Assembly (NCBI GenBank): GCA_913009915.1
Contig: CAJVYZ010000137.1
Coordinates: 1 to 7,091 of the forward strand
DNA from: an uncultured Gemmatimonadota bacterium
GTDB taxonomy: Bacteria; Gemmatimonadota; Gemmatimonadetes; Gemmatimonadales; GWC2-71-9
DNA length: 7,091 nt
Reading direction: 5' to 3'
Shown in pieces: positions 5,626 through 7,091 of the stretch; the first letter of the stretch is position 1; each line of letters starts with the position of its first letter. The notes under the pieces are model-generated. The model worked only from the letters and a program-made list of their open reading frames with translations, was not told where the DNA came from and made no database searches. The translations under genes and the position numbers were made by a program.

Positions 5626-7082
5626 AGCAGTGGTTGGAACAGGAAGCAGAAATTCTGCACCAGCCGCCGGCTGACCGGGCGGCCTTCGTGCTCGTCCTGT
5701 GTAACCGGCACACTCAGGTCGATCTCGTAGTCGATCTGTTGCGAGAGGGCCGAGGTAAACGCCGAGTCCGCCACCTGCATGTTTGTCTCGAAGTTCAGGT
5801 GCAGGCTGCGGTAGTCGAGGTTGGCGGAGCCGATGATCGAGACATGATCGTCCACCACCAGTGCCTTGGCGTGCATGAAGGGCGGACGCCGTTCGTGGAT
5901 CCGTACCCCAACCTCGAGCAGCACGCCGTAGAGTGACCGGGCCGCGGCCCCGGTATACCAGTGATTGTTCTTGTGCGGCACCACCAGGTCGACCGCCACG
6001 CCCTTCAACGCCGCCGATCGAATGGCCTCCACGATGGGCTCATCGGGAACGAAGTAGGGCGTGGTAATCTTGAGCGTGTGTTCCGCCGCAGTGATGGCGG
6101 TGAAATACGCGTCATCCAGACTACCGCCGAGCCTGACCGGCCCCCCGTGGAGTACCTTGACCAGGGCGGGCCCGTCGTCAGGCAGCCGCGGGAACATGGA
6201 GGATGGCAGGATACTCGAGAGCGGCTCTCGGGTGGCATAATACCAGTCTTTCAGAAACTGCAGCTGCAGGTCGGCAACGGCGGGGCCTTCTACCCGGGTA
6301 TGGTAGTCGCGAATTGGTGCACCATTGGTGTAGCCACTGAGATTCTCGTTACCGATGTTGATCCCGCCCACGAAGGCCGTGCGACCGTCGATCACCACCA
6401 CCTTGCGGTGATTGCGCAAGTTGATCTGGAACCGGCCCTTGAGCGGATTAGCCTGGCTGATGGAGCGGGCGTGGACGCCAGCCTCGCCGGCCGCCTTGAA
6501 CATCCGGGTGAAGAATGCCTCGCTCGAGCCGAACCGGTCGTACAGCAATCGGACGGTGACTCCCTCCCGGGCCTTGGCCTTCAACCGATCGAGTAACTCC
6601 CAGCCGAATTCGTCCCGCGCGTAGATGAACGTCTGGAGGTGCACGCTGTCACGGGCATCGTCGATGGCCGCCAGGAGTTCGGGGTAGTACTCATCGCCGT
6701 CTACCAGCAGGGTGACCTGGTTGCCCGGGACCAGCCACGTGGTGCGGCACACTCGGTCGGTGGCGCGAAGGATACGCTCGGCGGGGTGCCCCGCGTAGCG
6801 CGCTTCGTTCCGTTCACTACTGGCCAACAGCCGTTCGGCGGTCGGGTGGGCCATGGCCCGCTGGGCCACCAGTGCCTCGGCCGCTTCTCGGGCACGGGTA
6901 CTCCGGTGGATGCGGTCCTTGCCGAACGTGAGGTACAGGAGCGCGCCGGCATAGGGAAACAGCCACACCATCCCCAACCACAGCACGGCCGACACGGGGC
7001 GGTGCTTGTGCATCAGAATGTCGTAGGACAGGAGCAGACCGAGCACCAGGTGCCCAAGACCTACAAGGGTAAGATCAAACAC
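5622..7082 (-). CDS. cls: Cardiolipin synthase, phospholipase D type (start near window edge)
   Basis: At least 486 residues, close to the usual ~480 for bacterial Cls. Two hydrophobic segments (~4-20 and ~32-53), the second ending in PYAGALLYLTFG, form the membrane-anchored N-terminus typical of this family. Two PLD catalytic motifs follow: HKD1 H225-x-K227-x4-D232 with GGINIG (239-244), and HKD2 H404-x-K406-x4-D411 with GSANLD (418-423). TPYFVPD (341-347) between them is also characteristic. The enzyme joins two phosphatidylglycerol molecules, or a related pair, into cardiolipin plus glycerol on the inner membrane face. The start given is the GTG at 7082. The frame remains open for three more codons (CTG CGG CCC) to the edge, so the true start could lie slightly outside, and its ribosome binding site is not visible. 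It is the first visible gene of the cls-GNAT-LOG unit and overlaps the GNAT start by 4 bases. Another PLD phosphatidyltransferase is possible but less likely. Confidence 0.93.
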   Translation of the reverse strand: MFDLTLVGLGHLVLGLLLSYDILMHKHRPVSAVLWLGMVWLFPYAGALLYLTFGKDRIHRSTRAREAAEALVAQRAMAHPTAERLLASSERNEARYAGHPAERILRATDRVCRTTWLVPGNQVTLLVDGDEYYPELLAAIDDARDSVHLQTFIYARDEFGWELLDRLKAKAREGVTVRLLYDRFGSSEAFFTRMFKAAGEAGVHARSISQANPLKGRFQINLRNHRKVVVIDGRTAFVGGINIGNENLSGYTNGAPIRDYHTRVEGPAVADLQLQFLKDWYYATREPLSSILPSSMFPRLPDDGPALVKVLHGGPVRLGGSLDDAYFTAITAAEHTLKITTPYFVPDEPIVEAIRSAALKGVAVDLVVPHKNNHWYTGAAARSLYGVLLEVGVRIHERRPPFMHAKALVVDDHVSIIGSANLDYRSLHLNFETNMQVADSAFTSALSQQIDYEIDLSVPVTQDEHEGRPVSRRLVQNFCFLFQPLL

Positions 7083-7091
7083 GGGCCGCAG

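Overview
This is a GC-rich bacterial window in which every supported gene reads on the minus strand, so transcription runs from right to left. High GC, GTG start codons and tightly packed genes fit an actinobacterium or a similar high-GC lineage. Nothing here fixes the taxon: there is no rRNA, tRNA or lineage marker, and no mobile element or CRISPR array was seen. Non-coding DNA is nearly absent. The main gap is about 125 bases (4449-4573).

Right block (7082 to 4574): a PLD-type cardiolipin synthase, a GNAT N-acetyltransferase and a LOG-family (TIGR00730-type) nucleotide phosphoribohydrolase. Consecutive genes are joined by 4-base ATGA stop/start overlaps, so this is almost certainly one translationally coupled operon. 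The three functions (membrane phospholipid synthesis, acyl transfer, nucleotide base release) do not form an obvious pathway.

Gap: a perfect 8-bp GC hairpin lies just past the LOG stop codon and may end transcription of the right block. Only weak promoter-like hexamers are visible. The next gene has a clear ribosome binding site and a GTG start placed directly after an in-frame TGA.

Left block (4448 to 1, running off the window): three tightly packed genes. The first fuses an N-terminal Rieske [2Fe-2S] domain to a complete thiamine-diphosphate enzyme of the pyruvate oxidase/acetolactate synthase superfamily. The second is an uncharacterised 297-residue protein whose layout recalls DUF5996. 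The third fuses a different Rieske domain to the FMN/[3Fe-4S] synthase domain of glutamate synthase and is cut by the window edge, probably close to its natural end. Two separate Rieske fusions to two flavin- or thiamine-type catalytic domains in one apparent operon is the most unusual thing here. A plausible reading is a redox module in which Rieske clusters pass electrons into or out of a 2-oxo-acid-oxidising enzyme and a glutamate-synthase-like enzyme. That function is inference; the domains and catalytic residues are read directly from the sequence.
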